From contig NC_030678.2 in NCBI RefSeq assembly GCF_000004195.4, positions 131,221,104-131,285,103 on the forward strand: 64,000 nt of DNA. Direction: 5' to 3'. Position 1 is the stretch's first letter. Each line of letters begins with the position of its first letter. Of the stretch, positions 22,691 to 34,039 are shown piece after piece. The notes below the pieces were generated by a model. That model was not told the origin of the DNA, made no database searches, and worked only from the letters and a program-made list of their open reading frames with translations. Source of the stretch: Xenopus tropicalis. Its lineage: Eukaryota > Chordata > Amphibia > Anura > Pipidae. Made by a program: the position numbers and the translations under genes.

Positions 22691-23260
22691 AAGGGCCCCA
22701 AAAGGGTATTGGTGAAGACCGGTTCTGGTAGGGCTTTCCTGCTCACAAAAGGGTATAATCTCCCAAACAGTCTCAGGGTGTCTGTCTCGTGACAACCTTC
22801 ATGTTAAAGTAGAAAGTTGTTTTTTTTTTACTTGCTAGTCTACAGTATATAATTCACAAGGCCTATGAGTGTGTTATGGCAGAAGCTGCTATATACTGTC
22901 TTACTATCTTATTCATGGGTTCCCTGTTCCTCAACATCATTAAGGTTTGGGTCTCTTAGGGTACAGAATTGGTACTGGGGTATACGGCTTCATGCTTGCC
23001 AGTAGCATCCAATCCCTACTAGAGAGGAGTGCCATGTGCTTTTTCTCCCTTGGCCAATTAGGAAAATATTTCCCCCACAGGCTATAGGTTCCAAAAAGTG
23101 GAGCCAAAATGGGACTTAACCAACTGGGTCCCCCGCATATTATTTTAGTAGCCAAAAAATCTGCATGAATTATAATAGAAACTGAACTTGATATAAATTG
23201 CCACTAATTGCCACAAAGTAGGCACTATTTAGTAATTATAATTATCATATTGATCCTTCT
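22691..23260. other. Spacer, no identified feature
   Basis: Moderately GC-richer than its surroundings at 22690-23110. No domain or repeat end was recognised. Confidence 0.35.
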
Positions 23261-23265
23261 ATTCT

Positions 23266-23500
23266 TTTTTTTTTTGTATTTCAAGTTTATTAATTAAATA
23301 GAACATGTCAAAAACAGTGCATAATCATTTAAATTCTGTTAGGTATGCAATGTTGTGTTTTAACAATTATACTTATCTTTCCAGAATACATCATTTTCCA
23401 TTATGTATCTAGTACATTTACGCTTAGTAGAGGTTAGTAAAACATAACAAATATTATGTCACTACTGTCATTGTAAACAATAAAATCTAAGCATTTCCCT
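23266..23500 (-). mobile_element. L1-like LINE 3' end fragment
   Basis: On the minus strand the sequence …TTAATAAACTTGAAATAC runs into an A-tail (plus-strand T-run at 23266-23276). This resembles the L1 3' end at 2939-2967 (AATAAAGTCTTGTTGAAATAC + A). No coding sequence is kept, and the inner boundary is a guess. A second T-run at 23509-23524 may be another retroposed tail. Confidence 0.45.
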
Positions 23501-23524
23501 TCTGTTTCTTTTTTTTTTTTTTTT

Positions 23525-24144
23525 AGTTTTGGAGAGAGTTTAAAGTTCATTTGCCAAGTTAGGAGCCAGGTAGATATATAGTCTCTCATTACTATGGTCT
23601 GACATGGGTAATAGCATCCCTTTTTTTAACACCATTATGTGTTAGGTGCTGCATTCCTTGGCTCACTTGTTTTTTATTTAAGTAAACATATCAATAATAC
23701 TAATGAAAACTAGTGTTGCTGCATCGTTGAAAAGGAACAATTAACAATTCCAGGTGTACAGTCTATTGTTGGATAATTTCCCTAAAAAATATGAAATATT
23801 TAAATTTTACTGAATCCCAACACAATGCAAAACAGATTATTAAGAATATTTATAGCTTAAAAATGAGTCCCACCACCTACAATATGCAAATGCACAGGGT
23901 AATTAGAGTTAGGTGAACTATGTGGAAGATAAAAACAAGCAAATACAATATACCTTAATTGCATTTATTCTATTCACTAAATAGTTCTTGCAGTATAGGG
24001 GCACAAATAAAAAGATCAAATATTTTTTTCTCAATTTCAGGCATGCAAGCTTTTAGTATGATGCCACCTAGGTTGTCTAAAAAGTAAATATACATCTCAT
24101 CTGGGAGTATTTCCCAATGTGCCCTGTTATTTAAGAAAACGTAC
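23525..24144. other. AT-rich spacer
   Basis: No feature is supported beyond low-complexity AT-rich sequence. Confidence 0.35.
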
Positions 24145-24335
24145 TGCATACTCAAGATGATACCTTACCTGGGTAAGGTACAGGTTACTGTTTTATTATT
24201 ACATAGAACATGGAAATCATTTTAAAAAATTAGAATTATTTGATTACAATTGATTCTATAAGAGATTCCCTTTATGTAATTCAGAGCTTTCTGGATAATG
24301 GGTTGTTGGTAAATGGTTCCTATACTTGTACTTAT
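24145..24335 (+). mobile_element. Family D MITE, right-half fragment
   Basis: The blocks AAGGTACAGGTTACTGTTTT, GGAAATCATTTTAAAAAATT, GAGCTTTCTGGATAATGGG and CCTATACTTGTAC align in order with the right half of the full copy at 25204-25535. Confidence 0.7.
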
Positions 24336-24432
24336 GACCCAGACACTCAGTGTCTTCTAAGCAAAAAAAAATCTCAATATAAATTCCACAAATTATTTTA
24401 TATTAAGGAGACCACCTGCTCACTTCCAATAA

Positions 24433-24535
24433 GGGTCAGATTTATCAAAGTGTGAAATTAGAATTTACCACTGTAACATTTTGCAGGCATATTTATCAAA
24501 TGGTGAATTCTAACTTTCACCCATTTGTAAATGGT
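24433..24535. mobile_element. Family F MITE fragments
   Basis: AGATTTATCAAAGTGTGAAA, then ATATTTATCAAATGGTGAAT and CTAACTTTCACCCATTTG: two family F ends in close order, probably a rearranged or internally deleted copy. Confidence 0.5.
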
Positions 24536-24941
24536 ACCTACTGTCAAATGTCTTATGATTACTCTGACTGTCCATTGTGAGAACTATTCAGAATCTTACC
24601 TTTACAGTTATTTTCTGTAGAGATGCTTCTCCCTATCTCCTGGTCTTTGTACTTCTTTGCACATATCTGAAACATAATCCCAAAGGAGACCACAAGGAAA
24701 AAGTGCAAGAGTGCAAAGGAGCTCTGCACCCCACGACAGTTAAAAAAAAATCTGGCAGTCTAGTTAACTACCTTAAAATGCACAAATGATCAGCCTCCAT
24801 CTTCCAGTACCCCACACCAAGTTTTCTAACTGTTATCAACTACCTACCACATCATCTTGCAACTAATGCAAACTTGGGCTGACAAGCTGTAGGCTCAGGC
24901 AAATGTCAAAGGGGCTGCTGTAAGATGTCATAGATAGTCAT

Positions 24942-25075
24942 TAGTGATGAGCGCAATTTTTTGGCACACATGGATTTGTGGTGAATTTCAGTGTTGGTGT
25001 ATAGTTTCACTAAATGGATGCAAAAATTTGCGCAAAAAAAACCTTTTTTTGATTTTTTTTTTTGTGATTACTGTA
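24942..25075 (+). mobile_element. Family A hAT-like MITE, left-end fragment
   Basis: TAGTGATGAGCGCAATTTTT followed by GGCACACATGGATTTGTGG. The right end is lost near 25075. Confidence 0.65.
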
Positions 25076-25203
25076 GCAACTAATAATAGTGATAATTGTT
25101 GAGCTGGCTGAAAAAAAAAGGTATCGCAGTTATTTATATAAAATACATTGTCAAATTAAGTATCAAGCACCAGCTGTATAATGGATTTTCCTATTTTTGA
25201 ATG

Positions 25204-25535
25204 TACAGGTATAGGACCCATTATCCAGAATGCTCGGGACCAAGGGTATTCCGGATAAGGGGTCTTTCCGTTATTTGGATCTCAATACCTTAAGTCTACT
25301 AAAAAATCAATAAAACATTAATTAAACCCAATTGGATTGTTTTGCATCCAATAAGGATTATTTATATCTTAATTGGGATCCATTACAAGGTACAGTTTTA
25401 TTTCTACATAGAAAAAGGAAATCAGTTTTAAAATTCTGAATTATTTGCTTATAATGGAGTCTATGGGAGACAGGCTTTCCGTAATTCGGAACTTTCTGGA
25501 TAACGGGTTTCCGGATAAGGGGTCCAATACCTGTA
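25204..25535 (+). mobile_element. Family D MITE, complete, TA-flanked
   Basis: Left end TACAGGTATAGGACCCATTA and right end GGGGTCCAATACCTGTA form inverted repeats, with TA at both outer edges. TA target use fits Tc1/mariner-type elements, though no transposase is present to confirm it. The interior has TCCGGATAAGGGGTCTTTCC and, inverted near the right end, GGTTTCCGGATAAGGGGTCC. This is the reference copy for fragments at 11756, 24145 and 45955. Confidence 0.8.
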
Positions 25536-26555
25536 CTTGTATTTTTCATAATTATTAAGTGTTTAATAAACTCAAAACAATTTCAGAATACATATGGCAT
25601 TTGTTTCTATTTGTATATTGTAACATTATTATTATTTGCATTAGAATAATCAATACTGATGATGTATTTCCATACATACTGTAGTGCGTACTAAAATAAC
25701 ACACACACATGATAGCACTATAAAGATCAATGATATTTTACTCATGACAGGAAAGGAAAATGACTTTAACTAATTTAGTATGTCCGATCAATGAGAAATG
25801 CTTCCCAGAAGTACTCAAGAGTTAATATACTTGCAAGAATAAAGAGCTCAAAACATAATTTATCTAACATTTTATTAAATTGTGGAAAGCTACATTTTTT
25901 CTGTAATTATCTTATTATTAGGATTCCAGAATTGTATGAGGAAAGGAAACATAGTAGAAAATGAACAAGATAAAATAACTGCAGGGAAAGAAGAAAGCAA
26001 ATAAGAAAGAGAGAGAATTAGGTTAGGCTAGGCAGATGTAGGTACCTTAACATATAAATGACAGTGCAAATTAGAATATCAAAATTGTATACAGGCCAGT
26101 GTAAACAGACTCATATGCTAAAAAAAGGAAATTTAAAGATTCACAGTTGATGTACAGAGAAAGTAAAGGTTGTTACTTTTTGTAGTATCTGTTCCATGAG
26201 GCGTCCTGCTTCTGCATTCCATTTGGCAGTTCTGGTCCGGTTTAGCCAGTATCTGTGAAATACATGGTAAATTTACTTGCTTCCGTTTTCTGGCAATGGA
26301 AGTATGACATGTTGAACCACTTATATGGAATTCCTGGGAAATAAGAGTTGAAACCTCTACTAAATTCTATCTGTGTAGTCTTTGGCTAATGTGGCAGGGG
26401 ACATAAAATCATTAGCATCCCTGATGTTTGTAAGTTATTTTTTTGATGTAAAAGTAATGTAATCTGGCAAAACATCTTGTGGTGCTGCTTTCTGTTTGGG
26501 GGGGACGATATATCCAATCAACCCAAGTGACAGCAGTCATCTTAAATAAAAAGGC
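25536..26555. other. AT-rich spacer
   Basis: No gene or repeat end is identified. A run of eight G lies near 26499. Confidence 0.35.
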
Positions 26556-26835
26556 TCAGTTGCGCCAAAAAAAAGAAGCGCTTATCAAAAAATGTTTCAC
26601 ACATTATGGGGGTTTTTTGCCTTCCTCTGGATCAACTAGTAGTTAGGCAGGTTATATATAGGCATTATGGTTAACCTTGATGGACGTATGTCTTTTTTCA
26701 ACCCAACTTACTATGTTACTACTATGTTACTATGTTACATTAATACAAAGTCGTGCGACACCCGCTTTTCGCTACATTTTCGCAATTTTCCCATAGTTTC
26801 ACAAATTCTTTGCAAAGTGAAATAGAAAGAGTATT
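26556..26835 (+). mobile_element. Family A MITE remnant split by a CR1/L2-like 3' end
   Basis: CGCTTATCAAAAAATGTTTC-type sequence before 26609, and AAGTCGTGCGACACCC, ATTTTCGCAATTTTCC and TTCTTTGCAAAGTGAAAT after 26738, read like the inner parts of family A. Both termini are missing, so this is a tentative call. Confidence 0.4.
26609..26738 (+). mobile_element. CR1/L2-like LINE 3' end
   Basis: TTTTTTGCCTTCCTCTGGAT, then CCTTGATGGACGTATGTC, TTTTTTCAACCCAACTTAC and a tail of TATGTTAC repeats. It resembles the 3' end of the CR1 copies ('TTGATGGACACTGGTCTTTT') but belongs to a different subfamily. Confidence 0.75.
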
Positions 26836-26856
26836 TTAGAGAGTATTTTACCAGGT

Positions 26857-27270
26857 TTAAAGGAGAAGGAAAGGCAAAGTCACTTGGGGGTGCCAAAATG
26901 TTAGGCACCCCCAAGTGACTTAAATCGCCTGCCTTTTACCCCGGGCTGGTGCCCCTGTTAGGAGAGAACCGCACCAGCCCGGGGTAGCAGCGATCGCTTC
27001 CTCCTTCTGTGTTTGCTTGCGCGTGCATGCGCAGTAGAGTGAAAAGCTGAACTTTAACAGAGATGTCGGCTTTTCACTCTACTGCACATGCTCCTGTTGT
27101 GTAGTCCTTGCAAAACGAAGCCAGAAGGAGGAAGCGCTCGCTTCAGGTACTGGTGCTGTTTTCTCCTTACAGGGGCACCAGCCCAGGGTACAAAGTAAGC
27201 GGTTAAAGTCACTTGGGGGTGCCTAACGTTTTGGCACCCCCAAGTGACTTAGCCTTTCCTTATCCTTTAA
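26857..27270. mobile_element. Kolobok/T2-type MITE, complete (414 bp)
   Basis: Ends TTAAAGGAGAAGGAAAGGC and AGCCTTTCCTTATCCTTTAA, with TTAA at both edges. Just inside each end lies an 18-base hairpin: arms AAGTCACTTGGGGGTGCC / GGCACCCCCAAGTGACTT at 26877-26894 with 26904-26921, and again at 27206-27223 with 27233-27250. A long inverted repeat (CACCAGCCCGGGG, GGAGGAAGCG, CTTTTCACTCTACTGC) fills the middle. There is no coding sequence. TTAA with an AAAGG start is the T2/Kolobok signature in Xenopus. Confidence 0.88.
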
Positions 27271-28625
27271 TAAACAAGCAGATAGTTGTTCAGAAGCTAC
27301 AGACTCAGGAATCCCTTTAAATTGTACATTGTTCCTTCTAGTTCTATCTTCCATGTTAGTTTTGTTTGCATCATTTTCCCATCCACCAAGGAGTTCTGTG
27401 GTTCTACCAGGTCTTTTATCTGGGAGGTTCTGTAGCCCAGTTCTTACGTTGCGTAATAACTGTGAGGTGAGTGGGATTGTTCAGACTGGTCAACACCATC
27501 TTGGTATTAGTTTGCATTGTTATCCTGCTTGCTGTGTTTGTTTTTTACTTTGGCCAATTCTGTGTTGGTCTGCAGGCCTTCTAGTTTGTCGATCTCTGAG
27601 GTGAAATTCAGTCCATGCAGAGTGCTAATGGTGCTCAAATTAACAGAGCGAAGGTTTCAGAATGCCATTCCTGTCTGTTAGGCCACTCCCCAGAAACCTA
27701 CATTTTTTCCTTATCATTGAGCAAAAATTGAAAGTTATCATGAATGATATTTATACAAGGCTCATAGGATATTGCATCATTGGAAATGCTATATACAGTT
27801 TGCCAAGAATGTGTCACTTATTTTTTATTTGTAACTTAGTAACCCCTTAATACTTCTTGTTATATGTCTGAGTAAGTGTTTAGTTCAAATTTTAAATGCT
27901 TTTGACATGCATTGTTTAACTGAAGTGCTTACAGCTACTTAAAAATGAGAGAGAGAGAAGAATGAACAGCATTTAGTCATTCCATTTAAATGTATCTAAA
28001 ATCTGTTTTGTAGAGCTCCAGACCTGACCTGAATCACCTGTCAACAGCTTGCATTCAAACACAGCTTCAACAGTGATTTGCCTTGCATACCTCCTTTTCT
28101 GAGCAGTATGGTCTGCATTAAACACTAAACCTACCTCTGAAGTATTTCTTTTATGTGCCTCATTTAGCTTATATCGCAGGTCTCCAGAGGTTGTTGGGAA
28201 GCCCTGACTCAAAAATAACTAAAATGTTCTTATCTGAAATGTTCTTTAATCTCAACCATGCTATCAGATACAATCAACTAATCTGCTCTTTCTTCATGTC
28301 ATCAATTAACACCTATTAAGGGTAGCTATCTGCAGTTGCTTTTAACATTGTTTTTGTTGCTAATTCCTAACAAACCTTCACTAATATTAAAATGATTTTC
28401 TAACTTCCACAATTAAGCAAATGAAAACCTAATGAAAGAACCTTGTGATGGAAATCTGTTGTGAAGTTTCTTCAGTAAAGGAGATATTTGTATTTTAAGA
28501 ACCAGTAGTGCCCAGTCTATTAAAGATCTATAAAGTATGTAGATATTAGGTTGGAAACCCCTTTCTCCAGAACAACCGTAAGGTCAAACCTCAGAGAAAG
28601 AGTTTGTGTTGGGAACTGCAATACA
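27271..28625. other. Unique-looking DNA without genes
   Basis: Short frames at 27329-27604 and 27973-28212 have no recognisable domain and no splice-supported context. No repeat ends are visible. Confidence 0.35.
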
Positions 28626-28822
28626 TTAAGGGGTATATTTATCGTGCCACTAAAAAGTGGAATGAAGCATTAACGGTGATGTTTCCCAGGGCAACCAATT
28701 AGAAATTAGGTTTCAACAGATAGAAAACCAAAGCAAAGCATCTGATTGGCTGCTATGAGCAACATCACCGGTAATGTTTTACTCCACTTTTTACAGAGCA
28801 TGATATATATATTACTCCTTTA
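28626..28822. mobile_element. Family E palindromic MITE
   Basis: Left arm GGGGTATATTTATCGTGCCA and AAAAAGTGGAATGAAGCATT; right arm AATGTTTTACTCCACTTTTT and CATGATATATATATTACTCC. Inner arms are ACGGTGATGTT / AACATCACCGG. The centre has the CCAATTAGAA/CTGATTGGCT pair common in Xenopus MITEs. Confidence 0.75.
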
Positions 28823-29649
28823 CCATGTAGATACTAATAAGCCATACAGTTGGTATTATAAGCAATCTTTGTTGAACTTTAATTATTATAATGCAGTCCT
28901 TTTCTATCGTTAAAAGAGCATGCCAAAATTATGGGAACAAATGCATGCCTTAGGATTGACAGCTAGGATAAATTGAAATAAAGTGTCTTTTGTTCTTTTT
29001 TTTTTCATCTTTAAAATAGTCATATCTATACTATTTTTGACAATGATAATAGAGAAAATAATACCTATTGCCACCAAAATCACTCACAAAGTATCTGACA
29101 TTAAAATTGTTTCTCTATAGCTGAGGTGATGACTAAATGTTTCTGGGGTTAATTGTTATTTATAAAAACATATTCCCTGTACAACATAAACTTGAAAAAT
29201 ACTAAATATTTTTGCACAACAAATAATTCTGGTTGAATATAATTCACTCTGCTATATTGATGTGCAAGTTTTATACTCATCGATCCCACAAACTGAGGAG
29301 AATGAGTGTATAAATTATACATTGCAGAATACAGAAATCTTCAGTACTGAGCTTAATTTTATAATAAACTTTATAAAGTTCTTCTAACTAAAAACTCTTT
29401 AGGGCTGAAAAATATCCAACTTAGGTTTCTAAAGATAGACCACCTTAAAAACAATGGCTATCCATGTATATATATCTATCAAGGCCAACCCATTCATTTT
29501 ATCGACTGAAGGGGTGCACTGGCTACCCCAGATCTAGAGTCCAACCTACCTCTCCTTCAACATTGCATCCGAATTTGTACACAACAGTTCCATCCTTATA
29601 TATGATGGAAACAAATCCCACTAACAGTATTTCAAAGTTTAGTGGAAAG
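28823..29649. other. AT-rich spacer
   Basis: No feature is supported. Confidence 0.35.
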
Positions 29650-29870
29650 TTACCAGAGTCGGACTTGGGGTTGCAGGGCCCGCTAGGGCTGCCACCACAG
29701 GGGCCCTGCACCCCCCCAAGGGTCCCCAATCATGGTCCTAACACTCCCCCAGGCCCTGCAGCCCATCCAACCTGCAGGCCCTAGAGCACCCAGCAGCGAT
29801 CGGTTCAGGGCCGGCAGGGCCCACCGGGTTTTTTACTAGTGTCCAGCTGGCCCAGTGCAAACCTGAAAGA
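29650..29870. mobile_element. GC-rich repeat fragment
   Basis: A sharply GC-rich island opening AGAGTCGGACTTGGGGTTGC, with repeated GGGCCC/CAGGCCCT words, and closing GTGTCCAGCTGGCCCAGT. I recall similar 'AGTCGGACTGG…GGCCC' sequences as dispersed Xenopus repeats; the class is unknown. The 106-codon frame over it is Pro-rich because of the C-tracts. Confidence 0.5.
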
Positions 29871-30224
29871 AGAGTAGCAAAGGGAGGACCAGTGTCACAA
29901 TGATACCCTTAGTTTAGGAATAAGATGTTGGACAGGCAGGTATGCAGATATTTTGGCAGTGTAGTGTACATACAAAAACATTAAAAATGGTAGACAATGT
30001 TATCAAAACTACAAGTTACAAGACAATAACCTCCAAAAACAAATATGTTAATTCTCAAGTACAAAGAGTCCAAAGCATATAAATTATAAAACTTGAGGAG
30101 CTTCCCTAACAAGGCAGGGCAATGTGTATGATATTGCAGAGCAAAAACGTCTAACTGCAATGTAATTTCTCCTTCCTGAGCATTTTGGTGAAATTTCTCC
30201 AATTCCTGAATTTTCACTTATCAC

Positions 30225-30742
30225 TAGTAATGAGCAAATCTGTCCCTTTTTGCTTTGCCGAAAACTTTTTTTTACACGTGACTTTTTCCTTACTCTAAAT
30301 GCATTAAAGTCAATGACTGTTTTTTTTTACTCCAAATGCATTAAGGGTGAAGGCACACAGAGCTACTAGTAGCAGCTACTTTTCACGGCTACTAAACACC
30401 AGACAAAACCCTGCCATAGACAATACTGAGAATTGCCTCTGCTAAAACCATCAGCATTGTCTATTTTAGTAGCCACGACAAGTAGCTGCCACTAGTAGCT
30501 CCATGTGTCTTCACCCTAAAGGCTCTGGGTTTTCTTTTAAAAAAAAAATGTTTCTTTTGCTGCAACTTTTTTGTCTCTGTGATATTTATGTCTTGGTGAC
30601 TTTTTTGTCTTAGTGACTTTTTTGTCTCAGCAAATTTTTTTCTCAGCTAATTTTTGCCGTAGTTTCTGGAAAGAATTCACCAACGGCAAAATATGGAATT
30701 TCGCCTGCTGAAAAAAACTTAGCTAATCACTACTCATCACTA
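30225..30742 (-). mobile_element. Family A hAT-like MITE, variant, with a nested MITE
   Basis: Left TAGTAATGAGCAAATCTGTC and right CACTACTCATCACTA mark family A ends in reverse orientation (the GGGACAGATT side is on the left). The interior has GCATTAAAGTCAATGACTG and repeated 'GACTTTTTTGTCT' blocks. No clean 8-base duplication is seen; the left flank itself resembles another family A end (TTCACTTATCACTA). A 172-bp element is inserted at 30345-30516. Confidence 0.65.
30345..30516. mobile_element. Palindromic MITE with TAA duplication (PIF/Harbinger-like), 172 bp
   Basis: Inverted ends GGGTGAAGGCACACAGAGCT and CATGTGTCTTCACCC, continuing as ACTAGTAGCAGCTACT / AGTAGCTGCCACTAGT, and TAA on both outer sides (30342-30344, 30517-30519). 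A TWA target and GGG…CCC ends fit PIF/Harbinger. The arms are nearly perfect, so it is young. It interrupts the family A copy at 30225-30742. Confidence 0.8.
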
Positions 30743-31299
30743 GTGTACACTTCTAAAAGTTGTCATTGTCATTGTGTGTATGTGAGTGTGCAAATGTACA
30801 CAAAAGTAAGCATCAGCACAATAAACAGAATTTGTGTTAAACATTTATTCTGCATGTTATTTTAGTTAAATAAAATGCAACTGTCTTTCCTGATGTGCAT
30901 GGTTTTGCCAGAGTTGCCTGCAATGTGTAAGTATTGTGATAGGTACTGTAGCTTTAGAGGCACTTCTAAGCAGTAAGGAGAGCAAACCAGCAAGTGAAGA
31001 TGTGCCCTGTGTATAAACAAAAGAATACTTGGTTTACTTGTTCTTTCCTAAAGCAACAGAAGGTCTATAAATCTAGTATAATCACTAGTGTAGGCCATCA
31101 ATGTGCTGATACAGTCAACCCCTTAATACAAAACCTGCCTGATGGATATCTGGGCAATTTCCTTCATAGTACTTTTTAGAAATAATTTTATATATGTCAT
31201 TGAGCGAAGTGTTAACTGTAAATATAATTGACAGTTATTGTTTATTAAAACAAAAATTCAGGAGCATAATGGCACAGTATAGAGTATCAAAATCTTTCA
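30743..31299. other. AT-rich spacer
   Basis: No feature is supported; a (GT)-rich patch lies at 30765-30795. Confidence 0.35.
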
Positions 31300-32035
31300 G
31301 CCTTTACAATAGCTGAAAGAAAACCTCCAATATCTTCTCCTTTTGCATGTACAGTATATTACAGCGTGTCAGAATGTGACCTTTCCGATGCCAGCAATTT
31401 GCCTTTAAGCTTTAGTGTATCTTTGAAATTAACTCACATAATCATTGCTGCATTTTAAGAAAAGGTAAAGCCTATTTTCTGTGCGATAAAAGTATACCAG
31501 TTCTTCTGACAAATCCAATAATTGCCAGAATTGCGCCTCATTATTTTCATTTCTTTTTATGCTGAAAACATTTAGCATGAGTAATATATTCTTCAGTTTA
31601 CATTTGAAATTAACAGTGACAGTACTGCATTAATAATAGTAAGGAGGTAAATGAAGCTGAAAATGCCCGCAAGCAAGTGCTGCTCTGATAGCGGGCACAC
31701 GATTTCAAGGTGAATTTAATTTAATTCATGTATATTGAACAATGATGAAAGGTAACAATACAGTCATTTTATAGCAATAACCCCAGGAGTGTTAATCCAT
31801 TTCATAGCAATATTCCCTAAGGTGTTATTCCACCCGCCTGTTTGTCGTATTAGCATTGTTCCCTTCATTCACCTGTGAGTACTTCAGGTAAAAGCAACAT
31901 TTATAGCTTTCCTTTATGAAGGCGTTCTTACAGTGTTATGCTTATTTTTATGTTTTTGCAGCAACATTGATAACTCTCTGGTTGATGCAGATTCCTTTGT
32001 AGCCCTGACCATAAAATAAAGAAGAAGATGCACAT
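31300..32035. other. Repeat-free, complex sequence: candidate conserved non-coding element
   Basis: No repeat ends, low-complexity tracts or long frames are seen. Base composition is balanced locally (for example AATGCCCGCAAGCAAGTGCT near 31661 and TATTCCACCCGCCTGTTTGT near 31827), and homeodomain-type TAAT sites are frequent. This texture is typical of vertebrate developmental enhancers, but without an alignment it is a guess. Confidence 0.3.
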
Positions 32036-32632
32036 TTGCTGTGACAAAGTCGTCAGTCAGACTTGAGTATGCAATTCAAAAGTATTAAAAATTTAAAAGC
32101 ACATTTAGTTAAAAGCCATTACACTGGGAATTATATACTATTCCCTTGTTGTGTTAAAAAAAAATTGTGGAGGAGAAACGGCATCTGGCCAACAAGGCAT
32201 AAAAACTATTTCACACTTAAACCAAAATGGGAGAAACAGAAGCATATGTCATGTACAATTGGGTAGCAAATATAAGATTATTGGTTTCTTTGGGATTTAT
32301 TATTTTGATGTATTCTCGCTGTACAAGTATCAGGAAAAAAAAAGTTAGGAGTAGCACTAACTACAGTTTTGTGCATAAGTGTTCAGACCCATGTATGTTG
32401 TTTTCATTTTGTTCTTTCAGTGGATTCATCATGGCCCCTTAATTTAGAGAGCAATAGTTTTCCAACCTCAAACATATAAAAACAGTGATAGGTGAAAGCG
32501 TAAAAGTGGCAGATATCTAAAATTGTCTAGTAATGAAAACAAATGATTTTGCACAAATATAGAGCAATAGAGCTGTTCTCCAACAGATGTAAGTTGCAAA
32601 AACTAACTTTAATAATGCAACTCAATCAGTCC

Positions 32633-32830
32633 TTAAAGGAAAACGAAAGCCTTAAGAAGTAGGGCAGAAATGTTGCACATTATGTTTTGGGGTTCTATAA
32701 CAGCCAGTTGTTAGTTGTCATATCATTTCCTCAGTTCTTGCAACATCCTAAGTTTTATTACATTATCTGCCTATTCTTGTCCAAGCGCTGTTTAAAATTC
32801 CTTACTGAAGAGGAATACCAGTGGTATAAA
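32633..32830 (+). mobile_element. TTAA-type (T2-like) MITE fragment
   Basis: TTAAAGGAAAACGAAAGCCT then AAGAAGTAGGGCAGAAATGT and TGCACATTATGTTTTGGGG; the start fits the T2 family, but no matching right end is found. Confidence 0.4.
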
Positions 32831-33018
32831 ATTTACATTACTTTTCACTTCACTATTGTGGGGGAGACTAGCCTTTATAATAGTAGGCAAACAGGTTTCT
32901 TATGCAGAGAATGAGACATTGACAGCAAGAAAAACAATGCTTTGTCTTTATTTATTAACTCAAAAAATTCACAAGGTGTTTGTCTTCATACGGCATGAAA
33001 ATAAACAAGTGTATCAAA

Positions 33019-33322
33019 TAGTGATGAGCAAATTTTTTTGCCAGGCATGGATTTGCAGCGAATTTGCGCATTTTGCCACTGGCGAATTGTTTTGCAAAAC
33101 TTCAGTGAAAATTTGTTGTGGAAAAATTTGTCGTATAGAATTTTTTGTTTTGTTGTCAAATTGGGTGCGGACATGTTAAAAAAGGCACGTTTGCATCAAA
33201 ATTGGATGCAGTTGTGTCAAAAATAGCCCGGACGACAACATTTTTTTTGCCGTTTTGTAAATTTTCTTGCCGTTTCGGGAATTTTATGGTGAAGCAAAAC
33301 AGGACAGATTCACTCATCACTA
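33019..33322 (+). mobile_element. Family A hAT-like MITE, complete (304 bp)
   Basis: Ends TAGTGATGAGC…GACAGATTCACTCATCACTA. The flanks GTATCAAA (33011-33018) and GTCTCAAA (33323-33330) differ at one base, an 8-base target duplication with a later mutation. The interior holds the family markers ATGGATTTGCAGCGAATTTG and GGTGAAGCAAAACAGGACAG. Open frames across it are not genes. Confidence 0.87.
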
Positions 33323-33464
33323 GTCTCAAATATGAAATTGTAGTCTTCCTGGGTCTGTCCTATGTGTTGGTCCTGGTTGTTCCTAGTTTGTGAGAGGAAA
33401 CTGAAGTAAGGACCAAGGAGCCTGTGGAACCTGAGCCTGAGACTCAGGGAGTGTCTGATAAAGA

Positions 33465-33925
33465 GAGGCATTGGTAGCCAGCAGGGCCCCCCTAATGCAT
33501 TGGTAGCCAGCAGTGCCCCCCCCTAGTAGCCAGCTGTACCCCCCCCCAGTACATTGGTAGCCAGCACAGCACAGCTCCTCCGGCGTCTTCTTCTTCTTCA
33601 GCGGCGGCGTCTTCTGCAGCAGTGGCTTCAGACTCCCACGGCGGGGTCCTTCCTGGACGGCACCTCTGCACTTCTGAGTGCCGAAAGAAGACAGGCCCTT
33701 TTATAAGGTTGCGCCCCGTGCATACTGACGTACATGTACACATGGGGCGCGACCAATAGGATCACCCGCTGACCACCAATGACAGGGCCCGGAACTGATT
33801 AAAGGGGGCCCGAGCTACTAAGAAAACTTTAGCATGGCCGGGCCCCTTTTAAAGTTAAAATTGTCGGGGCCCGGGACGATTGTACCCCCTGTGCCCCCCT
33901 GATGGCGGCCCTGAAGACAGGGCCT
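33465..33925. mobile_element. GC-rich repeat with an internal tandem array
   Basis: An abrupt GC-rich block in AT-rich DNA. It starts with three to four units of about 29 bases containing GCATTGGTAGCCAGCA + C-runs (33465-33568), followed by GTCTTCTTCTTCTTCAGCGG. It ends GCCCCCCTGATGGCGGCCCT. The latter is an end type I recall from Xenopus dispersed repeats. Boundaries are set by composition. The minus-strand 83-codon frame at 33492-33743 reads acidic/Gly runs from the CTTCTT tract and is not called. Confidence 0.5.
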
Positions 33926-34039
33926 TAATTTGGATTACTTTTATAATATCTCGATCTATCTGTAACTGTATTGCTTATGAACACTTTTCTCTAATCTAAC
34001 AGTATATATGTTGTACCATTTCAGGTTTTATTTGTATTT

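Noticed and set aside
33492..33743. Acidic/Gly-rich minus-strand frame in a GC-rich island
   Set aside because: Produced by a CTTCTTCTT tract in a dispersed repeat; not a CpG-island gene on present evidence.
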